Shown here: piece after piece, positions 9,501-15,427 of the stretch
Position numbering within the stretch: position 1 is the stretch's first letter
How the letters are laid out: every line of letters begins with the position of its first letter
Assembly (NCBI GenBank): GCA_900552465.1
Contig: URZO01000089.1
Span: 1 to 16,842 of the forward strand
Reading direction: 5' to 3'
DNA length: 16,842 nucleotides
DNA from: an uncultured Parabacteroides sp.
GTDB taxonomy: Bacteria; Bacteroidota; Bacteroidia; Bacteroidales; Tannerellaceae
Translations under genes and position numbers: made by a program
The notes under the pieces: generated by a model
Database searches by the model: none
Seen by the model: only the letters and a program-made list of their open reading frames with translations
Told to the model about the DNA's origin: nothing

Positions 9501-9929
9501 CGTGCCTTTTTCAACGACATTGGCACCGGCAATGGGGCCTAATTCATCTTCTATCACACCTTTAACAGTGTGTTTTGCCTGTTGCGGGCTTCCGGTCGCT
9601 CCCGCTGACGAGAGGACAATGTACGATCCTTCGATTTTGAAAGAGACATTGTTGTCAAACAGATTTTGCAATACTTCCTGCAAAGAAGTATTCTCGGCTT
9701 TAACTGAGACTTTTCGGTTAACATTTACGTTCTTGTTGTAAATGAACAGTAAATTGGTCTGGCTTTCAATGTCATTCAGGATGTTTTCCAGCCGGACGTT
9801 GTTTTTATTGAGAGTGACACGTATGCTCTGTGAACTTACCGTTTCCGCCTGTATGCACATGGCGCAGGAAAGGAAGAACAGAGATGTCATCTTCAAAATA
9901 CGAGATACACAAATGATTCTTTTTTTCAT
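6546..9929 (-). CDS. SusC/RagA family TonB-dependent transporter with STN signalling domain
   Basis: This 1127-residue outer-membrane importer takes up oligosaccharides using TonB energy. In order it has a signal peptide (about 1-28), an STN domain (about 34-108, with the segments RVTLNKNNVRLENIL and NLLFIYNKNV), a carboxypeptidase-regulatory-like domain (about 120-192), a TonB-box/SusC signature DEVVVVGYG (197-205), a plug (about 206-316, including DIRGYGNALVIVDGV) and a 22-strand barrel ending in the aromatic C-terminal strand FNFGVNLTF. The STN domain marks transducers that talk to a FecR-type anti-sigma factor, and such a gene lies immediately upstream (110 bp) with its sigma factor. This supports autoregulation of the locus by substrate. 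The intergenic region carries no recognisable TAnnTTTG box, which fits transcription by the ECF sigma factor. Confidence 0.97.
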   Translation of the reverse strand: MKKRIICVSRILKMTSLFFLSCAMCIQAETVSSQSIRVTLNKNNVRLENILNDIESQTNLLFIYNKNVNVNRKVSVKAENTSLQEVLQNLFDNNVSFKIEGSYIVLSSAGATGSPQQAKHTVKGVIEDELGPIAGANVVEKGTTNGTITDMNGNYSLEVAPNAVLVVSYIGYKDQELPVNGNTTINAKLIEDSQALDEVVVVGYGVQKRASVTGSVASLQSKDIATVKTPNVSNALAGKLPGLRAVQRSGAPGDDDASIDIRGYGNALVIVDGVERDFKQIDANDIESISILKDASAAVYGFKGANGVILVTTKKGELGKPKITYNGYVGIQNITRYPEYYNGYEYATLYNEAQQNIGIPAPYSDEDLAKFKQGIGTTDWYDEVIRKTAPTTYHNLSVSGGAEKVKYFFSLGLTDQEGIYKSKAFNFKKYNVRSNISAEIVKGFTVDLQLSGRLDTRMKPYEADPLSRSIQMAKPVFPVYANGNPDYWSNPGDKGNPVHLSDIDNVGYDRRDRREFNGSIALNWELPWVKGLSAKALFSYDYNNKYNRKWYKEYYEYTYDAINDVYNTSGSHSISELTTQNDNYFRPNGQLSVNYHNTFGKHDIGALALWEFYNDRTDILSAYRQFTVGAIDQIDAGDKTNMNNGGTARVSAHAGLVGRVNYAYDNKYLAEVSFRYDGSYKFAPDNRWGFFPAVSLGWRVSEEAFFKEALPMVDNFKIRGSYGKVGDEGVTGYTDDDEKDGKYRAYQYLQGYRYPSGSYVLGSGGLTNGAKDRGMPNLSLTWYESKTANVGFEASVLSGLINVEFDYFVRKRSGLLTKRQLTLPTTFGQELPVENLNSDKNQGFEIVIGHRHKIGDFTYDVRGNFSATRIYNEHIERAASANMYDDWRNNTNNRYQDIQWGKVCIGQFQSYEEILNSPIQDNNGNKSLMPGDLKFEDWNHDGIIDSKDEQPIGHGNTPRIYYGLNLNGEYKGFDVTLFFQGAAGHEVFTSGDFMSPFIQQGLGNGSTIWLDRWHREDPSDMFSEWIPGFMPALRPTGFSANSGNNTWTKQKANYLRLKTVEIGYTFPRRWMQRAGIEKLRVYVNSFNTATFTSRTGMMKYMDPENKEGMFRYYPQMKTFNFGVNLTF

Positions 9930-9980
9930 ATTTGTGATAGTTTGATAAATGATATTAGATTAATACTTTGTTTTTACATT

Positions 9981-9995
9981 GGACATAGTTTGTCC
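9981..9995. promoter_or_regulatory. Small inverted repeat upstream of susC
   Basis: GGACA and TGTCC form 5-bp arms around a 5-base spacer, about 52 bp before the susC start and 45 bp after the FecR stop. It could be part of an ECF-dependent promoter or operator, or chance; the arms are short. I saw no housekeeping TAnnTTTG box in the 110-bp gap, so the actual start site is unknown. Confidence 0.25.
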
Positions 9996-10039
9996 TTGAC
10001 TCTGATGATTAACTCTCCATAGGCTATATTTTTATATGA

Positions 10040-10969
10040 TTATTGAATGCGAACTTCGTTCTTATTCTCTCGCTCAAACGTGAAATGAGCATCTTGTTGC
10101 AAGGCTCTCAACACCTCTTCAATCCCGTCGGATATGCGGAACTTTCCACTGCAGGCATAATCATCGAGTTTGTGGTTCTCAATAATGATGCGGATACCGT
10201 AATTCTTTTCGAGTTTCTTCATCAGATCCTTGAATTTGATATCCTTAAACGTGATAAGTCCCTCCTTCCAGGTGTAAGGATTGAAGTCGGTGATGGGAGT
10301 GACAGTCAGCTTGCCATTACTTAGCCTGACTGCATTATTTGGTTCTAACACAACTGATTCGTTTGGTTGGGATTTGTCGGTGACTTTTACACTTCCCCGG
10401 ATAAGGGAGGTCGTGAATTCATTTTCACTGTAAGCCTCTACATTAAACTGCGTTCCTAATACTTCCACTTCGCAACGTCCGGTATTGACAACAAACTTTT
10501 TGTTCTTGTTTTTGGCTACCTCGAAAAAGCCTTCTCCTTTCAGGTGGACTTCCCTCCGGTCGCCGTTGAAAGAAGCAGGGTAGGACAATTCAGACCGGGC
10601 GTTGAGCCAGATATGGGTTCCGTCGGCCAGGGTCAGTTCAACCCGTTGTCCGGCAGGAACCTTAATGGTATTGAGGGCAATTTCCTGCCGGGTGTTCTTT
10701 TCCAACAGAACCGGTACGTTATATAACAGGAACAGTGCGATGATCGCGGCTGCAACACTTCCCGCCCATTTCCAGAGGTGAACAGACGGTTTGCGGATAT
10801 GGCTTTTTGCCGTTTGTAAATCGCTTAGTTGAAGTGCATCAAAAAGAGCACGTTCCTTATAGAATGCTTCCTTGTTTTCGGCAGATTCGCTTACCCATTG
10901 GCGGATCACAGTCAACTCTTCGTCAGTAGCCCGTCCGCAAAACATTTTATGTAGTAACTTTTGTTCCAT
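10040..10969 (-). CDS. FecR-family anti-sigma factor
   Basis: This 309-residue inner-membrane protein is predicted to hold the adjacent ECF sigma factor until SusC signals. The cytoplasmic N-terminal part (1-66) has the anti-sigma look, with FCGRATDEEL and an AFYKERALFDAL helix. A single membrane segment lies at about 68-87, rich in A, I and L. The periplasmic FecR domain covers about 103-197 and contains VPAGQRVELTLADGT, WLNARSELSYP, GEGFFEV and LGTQFNVEAY. A DUF4974 domain follows at about 236-309 (FKDIKFKDLMKKLEKNYGI). The domain set and length are standard for Bacteroidetes PUL anti-sigma factors. It lies between the sigma gene, 235 bp upstream, and the STN-bearing susC gene, which is the expected order for a trans-envelope switch. 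Confidence 0.96.
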   Translation of the reverse strand: MEQKLLHKMFCGRATDEELTVIRQWVSESAENKEAFYKERALFDALQLSDLQTAKSHIRKPSVHLWKWAGSVAAAIIALFLLYNVPVLLEKNTRQEIALNTIKVPAGQRVELTLADGTHIWLNARSELSYPASFNGDRREVHLKGEGFFEVAKNKNKKFVVNTGRCEVEVLGTQFNVEAYSENEFTTSLIRGSVKVTDKSQPNESVVLEPNNAVRLSNGKLTVTPITDFNPYTWKEGLITFKDIKFKDLMKKLEKNYGIRIIIENHKLDDYACSGKFRISDGIEEVLRALQQDAHFTFERENKNEVRIQ

Positions 10970-11023
10970 TTTTTCCCGTTTCTATATTAAAGGCGAATGG
11001 AGAAGGAAATACCCTAAAAGGAA

Positions 11024-11045
11024 ATGAAACTTTTTTTTGTTTCAT
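11024..11045. repeat. Inverted repeat flanking a T8 tract, upstream of fecR
   Basis: ATGAAAC (11024-11030) and GTTTCAT (11039-11045) are perfect 7-bp arms around eight T residues. On the minus strand the loop is A8, so it is not a terminator for the sigma transcript. It lies about 55 bp before the FecR start and may be a protein-binding or mRNA-leader structure. Confidence 0.45.
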
Positions 11046-11083
11046 ATCAGGCAAATTGCGACTCTTTTCCGTGCTCCCGCCTT

Positions 11084-11113
11084 ATAGTTATGGCTTTGGC
11101 GAATCATAACTAT
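11084..11113. repeat. Perfect 9-bp inverted repeat between sigma and anti-sigma genes
   Basis: ATAGTTATG (11084-11092) and CATAACTAT (11105-11113) are exact reverse complements separated by 12 bases. No T-run follows on either strand, so an operator or an RNA hairpin is more likely than an intrinsic terminator. Its place between the regulator genes suggests a role in separating or tuning their expression; this is inference. Confidence 0.5.
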
Positions 11114-11185
11114 GATCTCAAAAAGACATACTGATGACTGTAATGTTGGATATATGGCTGCAAATACCTTTTTCCCCATATTGTG

Positions 11186-11200
11186 GATCGGCCGATCGGC
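11186..11200. repeat. Overlapping GATCGGCC palindromes after the sigma gene
   Basis: GATCGGCCGATC (11186-11197) is a 12-bp perfect palindrome and GCCGATCGGC (11191-11200) is a 10-bp one overlapping it. They begin four bases after the sigma stop codon on the minus strand. The G/C content is high against the A/T-rich surroundings. A 3'-end hairpin or binding site is possible, but no T-run follows. Confidence 0.4.
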
Positions 11201-11204
11201 TATC

Positions 11205-11777
11205 TTATTCATAGAAGAAATCGAGGAGGAACAGAAGGCAAGGCAGGTAATCTTTTAGTTCTTTACGCAATACTTTTAATGCCTTGCTGATATGAAATTC
11301 GACACTTTTCACGGAAAGATTGGTCTCTTCGGCAATTGTCTGGTAGTTTTTTCCTTCGTAGCGGCTCATAATGAAGATTTGACTGGATTTTTCCGGTAGC
11401 TTGGCCAGTGCCTGGCTGATAAGTTCTTGTATTTCACTACTGAGTAATGCTTCCGGTTCACACGCTTCCAGGCTGGTGATGCGCATCTGCAATTCCCATT
11501 CTTTGTTGGATAATAGATTTTCCGCAATATTGTTCCAGGTGCGTTCGCGCTGAAGGTAATCCAGACATTTGTTTTTTAGAGTGACTAAGATATATGTAGG
11601 AATATCTTTAATGTCCTGTAACCGGTTTCGGTTCTCCCAATAGTACATCATGCTTTCGGTAACCAAATCTTCTGCAGCTTCCCTATCGTATGTGTAAGAA
11701 TAGGCAAACCGGATATAGCGTTCGCGATGGGTGGTAAAAATGTTATTAAATAATTTTATGTCCTTTTTCTCATCCAT
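11205..11777 (-). CDS. ECF-type RNA polymerase sigma-70 factor, Bacteroidetes PUL class
   Basis: This 190-residue sigma factor has a region 2 helix bundle (about 10-77; RERYIRFAYSYTYDREAAEDLVTE carries the region 2.1-2.2 pattern, and YILVTLKNKCLDYLQRER matches region 2.4) and a region 4 helix-turn-helix (about 118-171, with LPEKSSQIFIMSRYEGKNY and the recognition helix around LSVKSVEFHISKAL). The short hydrophobic C-terminal tail (LPCLLFLLDFFYE) is common in this Bacteroides expansion family. The start chosen is the MDEKKD methionine at 11777. An upstream in-frame start at 12032 would overlap the nitroreductase gene and add 85 residues unlike any sigma factor. With the FecR gene and the STN-bearing SusC downstream, it probably drives this PUL. 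The 235-bp gap to FecR is unusually long for a tight operon. Confidence 0.93.
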   Translation of the reverse strand: MDEKKDIKLFNNIFTTHRERYIRFAYSYTYDREAAEDLVTESMMYYWENRNRLQDIKDIPTYILVTLKNKCLDYLQRERTWNNIAENLLSNKEWELQMRITSLEACEPEALLSSEIQELISQALAKLPEKSSQIFIMSRYEGKNYQTIAEETNLSVKSVEFHISKALKVLRKELKDYLPCLLFLLDFFYE

Positions 11778-11833
11778 GATGTATCGGTTGGAATGGGAGA
11801 TCGTTCTCTTGGAACTGTAGTCTTTTGTGATGT

Positions 11834-11869
11834 CGACTGGTAGCGCGTTGGAAAACGGACTACCAGTCG
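11834..11869 (-). terminator. Strong hairpin after the nitroreductase gene
   Basis: CGACTGGTAG (11834-11843) and CTACCAGTCG (11860-11869) give a perfect 10-bp stem. Inside it CGTT/AACG adds 4 bp around a 4-base loop, with a 2x2 internal loop between. On the minus strand it begins 12 bases after the nitroreductase stop codon, where a terminator is expected, and 56 bp before the sigma start. It lacks a T-run, so termination would be non-canonical; it may instead protect the 3' end of the mRNA. Confidence 0.5.
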
Positions 11870-11881
11870 TGGGGAAATCAT

Positions 11882-12517
11882 TTACTTCTTCGGATAACCT
11901 ACCGGATTGTTCATGATCGGCAACTGGGTTTCCGTCAGCTTCAAGATCCGTTTTAAAGCAGCCTGGTCCATAGAGGCGCGGGGGACAGTAGCTAATCCGG
12001 TGGCTGCACAGAAAATGTTGATATTCTGGCAAACTGTGCCGGCATCGACTGCTGCCATCAGCTTTACCTGGTCTGTGATATTCCCGAAACGGGAAAGATC
12101 GGATACCAGAACCAGACTGACCGGGGCCGATTTGACAAAATCTTGTCCGCCGGCAACGGCTGAGCGATGATCGCCTGCGGCGATTGGTTGGAGACTGTTG
12201 TTTTTTGCATCATACAGGTAAGCACCCTCTTTCATGATGACATAGACGTCGATATCCTGCTTGTTCAACGCGGAAGGCGCCGTCCGTTTTCCGTCCGGGC
12301 GGTTGATGCCGTTTGCCGCCCATAATAAATCGGATAAGTCCTGTAGGCTGAGTTCTTTAACTGCAAATTCCCGATCCGAATGACGGTCGGATAATGCTTT
12401 CATAACGGATGTTCCCCGGTTTTTATCCGGGTTGTTCAATTTAATTGTTTTCATATCCTGTGCGTACATGGTGACAACCAGCAATAGAGCTGTAATGATG
12501 AATGATAATTTTCGCAT
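11882..12517 (-). CDS. Exported SagB-like nitroreductase-family protein
   Basis: This 211-residue protein of the FMN-dependent nitroreductase fold is compact and has a type I signal peptide (1-20, MRKLSFIITALLL then MYAQ). Family features are the N-terminal RHSDREF (45-51), matching the RRSxRxF flavin-phosphate motif, LSDLLWAANGINRP (61-74), RTAPSALN (78-85), the glycyl-tyrosine segment GAYLYDAKNNSL (98-109), and a C-terminal PVGYPKK. Members reduce nitro compounds, quinones or thiazolines with NAD(P)H; the substrate here is unknown. Export is notable because these enzymes usually work in the cytoplasm where FMN and NAD(P)H are available. The start at 12517 was chosen over 12589 because it begins directly at the signal peptide. 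It lies 104 bp upstream of the sigma gene, separated by a strong hairpin, so it is probably not part of the PUL operon. Confidence 0.88.
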   Translation of the reverse strand: MRKLSFIITALLLVVTMYAQDMKTIKLNNPDKNRGTSVMKALSDRHSDREFAVKELSLQDLSDLLWAANGINRPDGKRTAPSALNKQDIDVYVIMKEGAYLYDAKNNSLQPIAAGDHRSAVAGGQDFVKSAPVSLVLVSDLSRFGNITDQVKLMAAVDAGTVCQNINIFCAATGLATVPRASMDQAALKRILKLTETQLPIMNNPVGYPKK

Positions 12518-12546
12518 AAACTTGTTCTTTTTATTAATGGTTTCTA

Positions 12547-12554
12547 CAAAAATA
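12547..12554 (-). promoter_or_regulatory. Candidate -7 box for the nitroreductase gene
   Basis: The minus strand reads TATTTTTG, a full match to the Bacteroidetes -7 consensus TAnnTTTG, ending 29 bases before the nitroreductase start. A TTCG sits 18 bases upstream, a 3 of 4 match to the -33 TTTG with slightly short spacing. Confidence 0.5.
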
Positions 12555-12639
12555 AGTGAAATACAGTGAAATCGAACACCAAAATACAACTTTTACAATT
12601 CTTTAAAGCGTAAATGTACGAGTGGTTCGTAGATAAGGT

Positions 12640-12647
12640 TACATTTG
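12640..12647 (+). promoter_or_regulatory. Candidate -7 box for the TonB-receptor-like gene
   Basis: TACATTTG fully matches the Bacteroidetes -7 consensus TAnnTTTG and lies 50 bases before the chosen start at 12698, giving a leader of about 45 nt. No good -33 TTTG is visible at the usual spacing. The box lies downstream of the alternative upstream ATG at 12614, which argues against that start. Confidence 0.55.
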
Positions 12648-12697
12648 CAACTGTTTTTAATTTGTTTAAATCGATAATATCTAAATTCTCAAGTTTA

Positions 12698-15262
12698 ATG
12701 AAAGAAAAACTACTCTACTTTGTGTTGATGCTATTCGTGTCTGCGTCGGTGTTTGCGCAAAACAATAGCGGGTCAGCCGCCTCTTTTACGATTAAAGGGC
12801 AAGTAGTCGACTCTTTATCAGATGAGTCTGTTCCGTATGCCACATTAAGGATTGCGTTGGCTTCCGCTCCGCAAAATCCTGTAAAATTGTTGGCTTGTGA
12901 TGATGATGGTAAGTTCAATGCAACGATGAACAAGCCGGGTAAGTATGTTATGACGATGGAATCGTTAGGAAAAGTTCCTGCCGTAAAAGCGTTTACATTG
13001 TCGGAAAATAAGAAAGTCCTGGATTTTGGGAAACTCTTAATGCATGATGACACCCAGCAATTGAATGAAGTTACCGTAACGGCCCAGAGACCGTTGGTTA
13101 AAGTTGAAGTAGACAAACTGACCTATAGCCTGGAAGACGACCCGGAAGCAAAAACCAGCAACGCGCTGGAAATGTTCCGTAAGGTCCCGATGGTCACGGT
13201 CGACGGCGAAGATAAAATCCAGTTGAAAGGTTCTTCCAATTATAAAATATATATGAACGGCAAGCCCTCAAACCTTTTGAGCGGCGAGAATGCATCCGAC
13301 GTATTGAAGAGTATGCCGGCAAGTTCGATTAAGAACATCGAGGTAATCACTGATCCGGGATCTAAATACGATGCGGAAGGTGTAGGCGGTATCATTAATA
13401 TCATTACCACTAAGAATGCACTGCAAGGATATACGGGTACGGTTCGTGCCAATGCCAGTACGATGGGCAGTTTCGGTGGCGGCGCATATGTTTCTATGAA
13501 GGCAGGGAAGTTTGGTGTCACTGCTAACTATGGCTACAACCATCGTAATTCTCCCTGGAACGATACCTATTCGGTACGGGATGAAGAAGAGATAAAATAT
13601 CAGCAAGGTGACCAGACCTTTACACGGCCGTCTTCATTGCTCAACGAACATGGGCGGAGCAAAAACAAAGGGCCGTTCCAATATGGTAATTTGGAAGCGA
13701 GTTATGAGATCGATACGTTGAACCTGCTGAGTGTAGGTGTCAATCTCTTCCGGGGAAAGTCCAATAATCTTTCCGAGCTGGAAGCGGACAAGGTAAACCG
13801 GACGGATTTGATGCCGGACGGAGCGCCATCGCAGATGTATTCCTATAAACGTTATTCAGATTCCGAGGGAACGTTCGGATCGACGGACGTCAACGTGGAT
13901 TTTCAACATTCGACCAGTAAAAAAGACGAGTTGCTTACTTTGTCGTATCGTTTCAGCCAGTCGCCTAACGACAGTGAAGGCAATTCACGGTTGGAGGATT
14001 TAGTCGGCGATTACGAAGTGGCTTACCGCTATCCGAATAGAAATACAAACGACGCTTCGACTACCGAACATACCGGGCAGGTCGATTATACGACGCCTTT
14101 GTTTAAGGATCAGACTTTGGAAGCCGGCGTGAAATATATTAATCGGCAGAGTAAGAGTAATACGCTCGAAGAGGCTTTCCGTGATAATGCCTGGGTCGAC
14201 ATTTCGCAAGACAATAGCGACTTCCATCATACCCAGCATATCTATTCTGCTTATCTGGGCTACCTGATTAAATTTAATAAGTTTGGAGCCAAGGCTGGTG
14301 TGCGTGGTGAAGGTACCAGCCTGGATGCGAAGTTTAAAAAGGTTCCGGAGGAAAACTTCAGTACAAACTATTTCGATATCGTTCCGAATGCGACATTGAC
14401 CTATCAGTTGGATATGTCTTCACAGTTGCGTTTAGGATATAACATGCGTATCCAGCGTCCGGGTATCTGGTTCCTGAATCCGTATCTGAATAATATAGAC
14501 CCGCAGCGTATTTCGCAGGGTAACCCGAATCTGGAATCGGAAAAGAGTAATAATGTAAACCTGAACTTCAGCAAATTCGCACAGAAATTCAGTATTAATG
14601 CAAGTTTAAGCTATACATTCGTCAATAATGCGATTGAAAGATATACGATCATCGCTAACTTCCCGGAATCGAATCCGCTCTCCCAATATAACGGAGCTTC
14701 TTACAGCACGTATGGAAATATGGGGAAACGCCAGCAAGTCGGGTTCTTCTTATATGGAAGCTGGAACCCGGTTCCTCTGTTCCGGATTTATATGAATGGC
14801 GGATTCGACTATACCAATATCGACAGTAAGGAGGCTTTAGGGTTGACGAAGGACGGTGTTGCCGGACGAATCTTTGCCGGGACGCAGTTCAATTTGCCGA
14901 AAGATTTCCGTATTAACCTGCATGGAGGTTATTTCAGCCCGTGGATACAGTTGCAGAGCAAGCAGTCTCCATTCTATTTCGCCGGATTGAATATCAGTAA
15001 AGACTTGCTGAAGAAGAAGCTGTCTATATCTTTAGGCGCACAGAATCCGTTCTGGAAAACGATGAAAATGGAATCGACTACAACAGGCGAAGGATTTGTT
15101 GACCGTTCTACGACCTGGCGTCATTCCCGCGAATTTCGTCTGAGCGTATCCTACCGTTTCGGTACGATGAAAGGCCAGATCAAGAAAGTGCGTCGCGGTA
15201 TCAGTAATGATGATACGAAGAGCGGCGAAGGCGGCTCTGGCGGCGGCGAAGAAGCGATGTAA
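12698..15262 (+). CDS. Outer-membrane beta-barrel protein, TonB-receptor-like (OMP_b-brl_3 type)
   Basis: This 854-residue outer-membrane protein starts with a type I signal peptide (1-20, ending SVFAQ). A carboxypeptidase-regulatory-like domain follows (about 29-115, beginning FTIKGQVVDSLSDESVPYATL), then a TonB-box-like LNEVTVTAQ (122-130), a plug (about 140-240, with NYKIYMNGKPSNLL and GVGGIINIITTKN) and a long barrel (about 240-835) whose last strand is RLSVSYRFG. After that comes a tail rich in K/R and then in G/E. It is not a SusC: it has no paired SusD, and no DEVVVVGYG. The family's cargo is mostly unknown, and transport or surface anchoring are both possible. The start at 12698 was chosen for its signal peptide and because the -7 box at 12640 lies after the ATG at 12614. 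It is divergent from the nitroreductase and ends at a clear terminator. Confidence 0.9.
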   Translation: MKEKLLYFVLMLFVSASVFAQNNSGSAASFTIKGQVVDSLSDESVPYATLRIALASAPQNPVKLLACDDDGKFNATMNKPGKYVMTMESLGKVPAVKAFTLSENKKVLDFGKLLMHDDTQQLNEVTVTAQRPLVKVEVDKLTYSLEDDPEAKTSNALEMFRKVPMVTVDGEDKIQLKGSSNYKIYMNGKPSNLLSGENASDVLKSMPASSIKNIEVITDPGSKYDAEGVGGIINIITTKNALQGYTGTVRANASTMGSFGGGAYVSMKAGKFGVTANYGYNHRNSPWNDTYSVRDEEEIKYQQGDQTFTRPSSLLNEHGRSKNKGPFQYGNLEASYEIDTLNLLSVGVNLFRGKSNNLSELEADKVNRTDLMPDGAPSQMYSYKRYSDSEGTFGSTDVNVDFQHSTSKKDELLTLSYRFSQSPNDSEGNSRLEDLVGDYEVAYRYPNRNTNDASTTEHTGQVDYTTPLFKDQTLEAGVKYINRQSKSNTLEEAFRDNAWVDISQDNSDFHHTQHIYSAYLGYLIKFNKFGAKAGVRGEGTSLDAKFKKVPEENFSTNYFDIVPNATLTYQLDMSSQLRLGYNMRIQRPGIWFLNPYLNNIDPQRISQGNPNLESEKSNNVNLNFSKFAQKFSINASLSYTFVNNAIERYTIIANFPESNPLSQYNGASYSTYGNMGKRQQVGFFLYGSWNPVPLFRIYMNGGFDYTNIDSKEALGLTKDGVAGRIFAGTQFNLPKDFRINLHGGYFSPWIQLQSKQSPFYFAGLNISKDLLKKKLSISLGAQNPFWKTMKMESTTTGEGFVDRSTTWRHSREFRLSVSYRFGTMKGQIKKVRRGISNDDTKSGEGGSGGGEEAM

Positions 15263-15286
15263 CATCAAAAACATATTTATACAGAG

Positions 15287-15317
15287 AACCAGCGGGGGCA
15301 TCCTCGCTGGTTTTTTT
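15287..15317 (+). terminator. Rho-independent terminator after the TonB-receptor-like gene
   Basis: AACCAGCG (15287-15294) and CGCTGGTT (15305-15312) form an 8-bp stem around a loop in which GG/CC can pair further, followed by a run of seven T (15311-15317). It begins 24 bases after the stop codon and closes the upstream transcript before the next gene. Confidence 0.93.
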
Positions 15318-15348
15318 ATTTAAAATTGCGGTTTCGGACAAATATATC

Positions 15349-15362
15349 TGTCTAATTAGACA
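15349..15362. promoter_or_regulatory. 14-bp perfect palindrome upstream of the GH2 gene
   Basis: TGTCTAATTAGACA is its own reverse complement. It lies 31 bases before the TACCTTTG box and 65 bases before the GH2 start, a usual place for a dimeric regulator to bind. No regulator gene for it is visible in the window. Confidence 0.6.
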
Positions 15363-15393
15363 AAAGGTGCCGGTATCTATGTCGGTAAACATT

Positions 15394-15401
15394 TACCTTT
15401 G
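15394..15401 (+). promoter_or_regulatory. Candidate -7 box for the GH2 beta-galactosidase-like gene
   Basis: TACCTTTG fully matches TAnnTTTG and is 26 bases before the GH2 ATG, giving a leader of about 20 nt. No TTTG -33 element is seen at the expected spacing, which fits a promoter that needs an activator; the palindrome at 15349 could be its site. Confidence 0.6.
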
Positions 15402-15427
15402 AACCATAAATCAAGAATATTATCGAC

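Larger units (their letters stand above)
10970..11204. other. Sigma/anti-sigma intergenic region rich in inverted repeats
   Basis: No well-supported gene is present in this 235-bp gap, which is longer than usual for a cotranscribed sigma/anti-sigma pair. It contains three inverted repeats: a 7-bp pair around a T8 run (11024-11045), a 9-bp perfect pair (11084-11113) and overlapping palindromes just after the sigma stop (11186-11200). A 45-codon minus-strand reading frame (11042-11179) and a 36-codon plus-strand one (11024-11134) exist but have no recognisable product. No clear TAnnTTTG box was seen ahead of the FecR start. Confidence 0.6.

Noticed and set aside
11024..11134. Plus-strand 36-codon frame in the sigma/FecR gap
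   Set aside because: Short, antisense to the regulators, no domain, and it begins inside an inverted repeat; probably chance.
11778..12032. Longer 275-residue version of the sigma factor starting at 12032
   Set aside because: The extra 85 residues overlap the nitroreductase coding sequence in another frame and look nothing like sigma region 1 or 2; the MDEKKD start at 11777 gives a normal family length.
12518..12589. Upstream start for the nitroreductase
   Set aside because: The added 24 residues precede a complete signal peptide, and the likely -7 box at 12547-12554 lies inside them.
12614..12697. Upstream start for the TonB-receptor-like gene
   Set aside because: It would put 28 residues before a normal signal peptide, and the likely -7 box lies downstream of it.
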